From Deltaproteobacteria bacterium (GTDB lineage: Bacteria > Desulfobacterota > GWC2-55-46 > DRQE01): 6,470 bases of DNA. How positions within the stretch are numbered: the first letter of the stretch is position 1; each line of letters begins with the position of its first letter. The DNA lies in assembly GCA_016219165.1 (NCBI GenBank), contig JACRCB010000104.1, positions 1-6,470 on the forward strand. The letters are read 5' to 3'. The notes under the pieces were generated by a model. That model searched no databases and was not told where the DNA came from. It saw only the letters and a program-made list of their open reading frames with translations. The translations under genes and the position numbers were made by a program. Shown in pieces: positions 5,746-6,470 of this stretch.

Positions 5746-6252
5746 TCAGCCTTTCATTATTTCGTCGAGTTCCTCCTCGACCTTCTCTTCCTTTACATTT
5801 CTGGCTACCGAGAGTTCTTTTACGAGGAGGTTCTTCGCCGTATCGAGCATCCTCCTCTCTCCAAACGAGAGTTCCTTGTCTACTCTAAGCAGGAAGAGGT
5901 CCCTTAATACCTTTGCCACTTCCATCGCACACCCGGTTTTTATCTTGTCGGTATATTCCCTGTAACGCCTGTTCCATGTTTGATTGTCGGAGACGGTGTC
6001 TTTTTTTTCTTTAAGGATGGAATAAACCTTCGGGATTGTGCTTTTTTTCATTACCTTTCTGAGTCCCACGGCAGTAATGTTCTGTATGGGAACCATGATG
6101 GTGGCGTCCGTCCCGAGTATCCTCAGGACATAATAACACTCGTTTTCTCCGGCAACCTTTCTGCTTTCTATTCCCTCTATTACGCCCACCCCGTGTGAAG
6201 GATAAACAGCGAGGTCACCTCTTTTGAAGTCGTAGGCGATGGATTTTGTCAT
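5746..6252 (-). CDS. carD: CarD-family RNA polymerase-binding transcription regulator
   Basis: CarD-family proteins bind the beta subunit of RNA polymerase through an N-terminal Tudor-like domain and touch the upstream edge of the promoter bubble through a helical C-terminal domain; in mycobacteria they stabilise open complexes at stable-RNA promoters. Here residues about 8-65 form the interaction domain (FKRGDLAVYPSHGVGVIEGIE, then MVPIQN at 53-58). Residues 70-168 form the helical domain with W93 in TWNRRYREY, EVAKVLRDLF (111-120) and LSFGERRMLDTAKNLL (128-143). The tryptophan matches the wedge residue of characterised CarD proteins. The 168-residue length is standard. ATG at 6252-6250 has AAAGG 7 nt upstream. 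It is first in a two-gene unit with the PIN/TRAM gene, driven by the promoter at 6297-6325. No long Myxococcus-type HMGA tail is present. Confidence 0.95.
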   Translation of the reverse strand: MTKSIAYDFKRGDLAVYPSHGVGVIEGIESRKVAGENECYYVLRILGTDATIMVPIQNITAVGLRKVMKKSTIPKVYSILKEKKDTVSDNQTWNRRYREYTDKIKTGCAMEVAKVLRDLFLLRVDKELSFGERRMLDTAKNLLVKELSVARNVKEEKVEEELDEIMKG

Positions 6253-6262
6253 GATTTGCCTT

Positions 6263-6289
6263 TCTGGGAGAAAAAAGAAAAGAAAAACC
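6263..6289 (-). other. Pyrimidine-rich 5' leader of carD
   Basis: The minus strand between the predicted transcription start (about 6290) and the carD ribosome binding site is almost all T and C, with T runs of five, four and six broken by single C (GGGTTTTTCTTTTC and then T6). Its role is unknown; an mRNA-stability or start-site slippage effect is possible. A weak GGG/CCC pairing across it is not strong enough to call a terminator. Confidence 0.4.
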
Positions 6290-6296
6290 CAAGATG

Positions 6297-6325
6297 AGTA
6301 TAACAGAGTTTATGATTCCGGTCAA
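6297..6325 (-). promoter_or_regulatory. Sigma70-type promoter of carD-PIN/TRAM
   Basis: On the minus strand TTGACC (6325-6320) and TATACT (6302-6297) are separated by exactly 17 nt, each one base from consensus. The predicted start is near 6290, about 38 nt before the carD ATG. This is the best promoter in the window. A perfect TTGACA lies 22 bp further upstream (6347-6342) but has no matching -10 box of its own. Confidence 0.8.
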
Positions 6326-6341
6326 GGTTTTTTACAGGTAC

Positions 6342-6470
6342 TGTCAAGGCAATTTAGAAATGTCCTATTCTTGGCAAAGTAGAAATGTCCTAATCGGTTA
6401 GTAGGATAAAGTCCCCAATGGTGGGAGAGTGTTCCGGGGTTGCCATTAGTCTCCAGGGGTGGTCCTTGGA
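6342..6470. mobile_element. Possible end of an insertion sequence running off the window
   Basis: From base 6342 the plus strand begins TGTCAAGGCAA and then holds two 20-bp near-identical repeats (6348-6367 and 6373-6392). A TG terminus followed by closely spaced repeats containing AAATGTCC is what I recall from the ends of IS21-like and related DDE-transposase elements, where transposase binds several end repeats. No transposase is visible in the remaining 78 bp, and the other end is outside the window, so this is a tentative reading. The alternative is a pair of regulator sites upstream of the carD promoter. Confidence 0.35.
6348..6392. repeat. Two 20-bp direct repeats upstream of the carD promoter
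   Basis: GGCAA-NN-TAGAAATGTCCTA occurs at 6348-6367 (NN = TT) and 6373-6392 (NN = AG), a 25-bp period with 18 of 20 bases identical. The 13-base core is exact in both. Relative to the predicted carD start the copies sit at about -58 to -102. Confidence 0.85.

Noticed and set aside
6390..6470. 26-codon minus-strand frame entering from the right edge and ending at TAG in the second repeat
   Set aside because: It could be the end of a transposase, but the visible residues match nothing I recognise and the length is uninformative.
6418..6470. Plus-strand ATG at 6418 open to the window edge
   Set aside because: Only 17 codons are visible, with no clear ribosome binding site and no recognisable sequence.

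Overview
This window looks like part of a bacterial chromosome of medium GC. It carries a conserved housekeeping cluster whose genes all read on the minus strand: carD, a membrane-anchored PIN/TRAM protein of the YacL type, ispD, ispF, gltX and cysS. The order yacL-ispD-ispF-gltX-(cysE)-cysS is known from Bacillus, and CarD-PIN/TRAM-IspD-IspF-CysS runs are known from clostridia and from Geobacter-like and Nitrospira-like lineages. The protein style and the tail of a PilZ-domain gene at the left edge fit a free-living Desulfobacterota- or Nitrospirota-like bacterium. That placement is an inference and not a firm assignment.

Layout, left to right. Positions 1-122 hold the C-terminal end of a plus-strand gene, probably PilZ-domain, which converges on cysS. 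Positions 178-3492 form a tight minus-strand unit ispF>gltX>cysS: 2 nt separate ispF from gltX, and gltX overlaps cysS by 11 nt. Positions 3493-3866 are a 374-bp gap that splits ispD from ispF. It holds a 206-bp non-coding element with 21-nt terminal inverted repeats (18/21 matching), TA at both ends and strong internal hairpins, including a perfect 36-bp palindrome. It looks like a MITE. Between it and ispF lie a perfect TATAAT box and two 9-bp direct repeats on an 11-bp period, a plausible new promoter for ispF-gltX-cysS. Then come ispD (3867-4571), an intrinsic terminator (4649-4674), the PIN/TRAM gene (4684-5730) and carD (5746-6252). A strong sigma70-type promoter precedes carD, and further upstream are two near-identical 20-bp repeats that look like the end of an insertion sequence running off the right edge.

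How the genes work together. IspD and IspF are two steps of the MEP isoprenoid pathway. GltX and CysS charge tRNA-Glu and tRNA-Cys. CarD is an RNA polymerase-binding transcription factor that often acts on housekeeping and stable-RNA promoters. The PIN/TRAM protein is a likely membrane-bound nuclease or RNA-binding factor. The ancestral operon seems to have been cut here into at least three transcription units by a terminator and by the MITE-like insertion. No wholly unknown protein-coding system is visible. The noteworthy material is the MITE-like element, the regulatory DNA around it, the IS-like end upstream of carD, and an atypical active-site motif in GltX.
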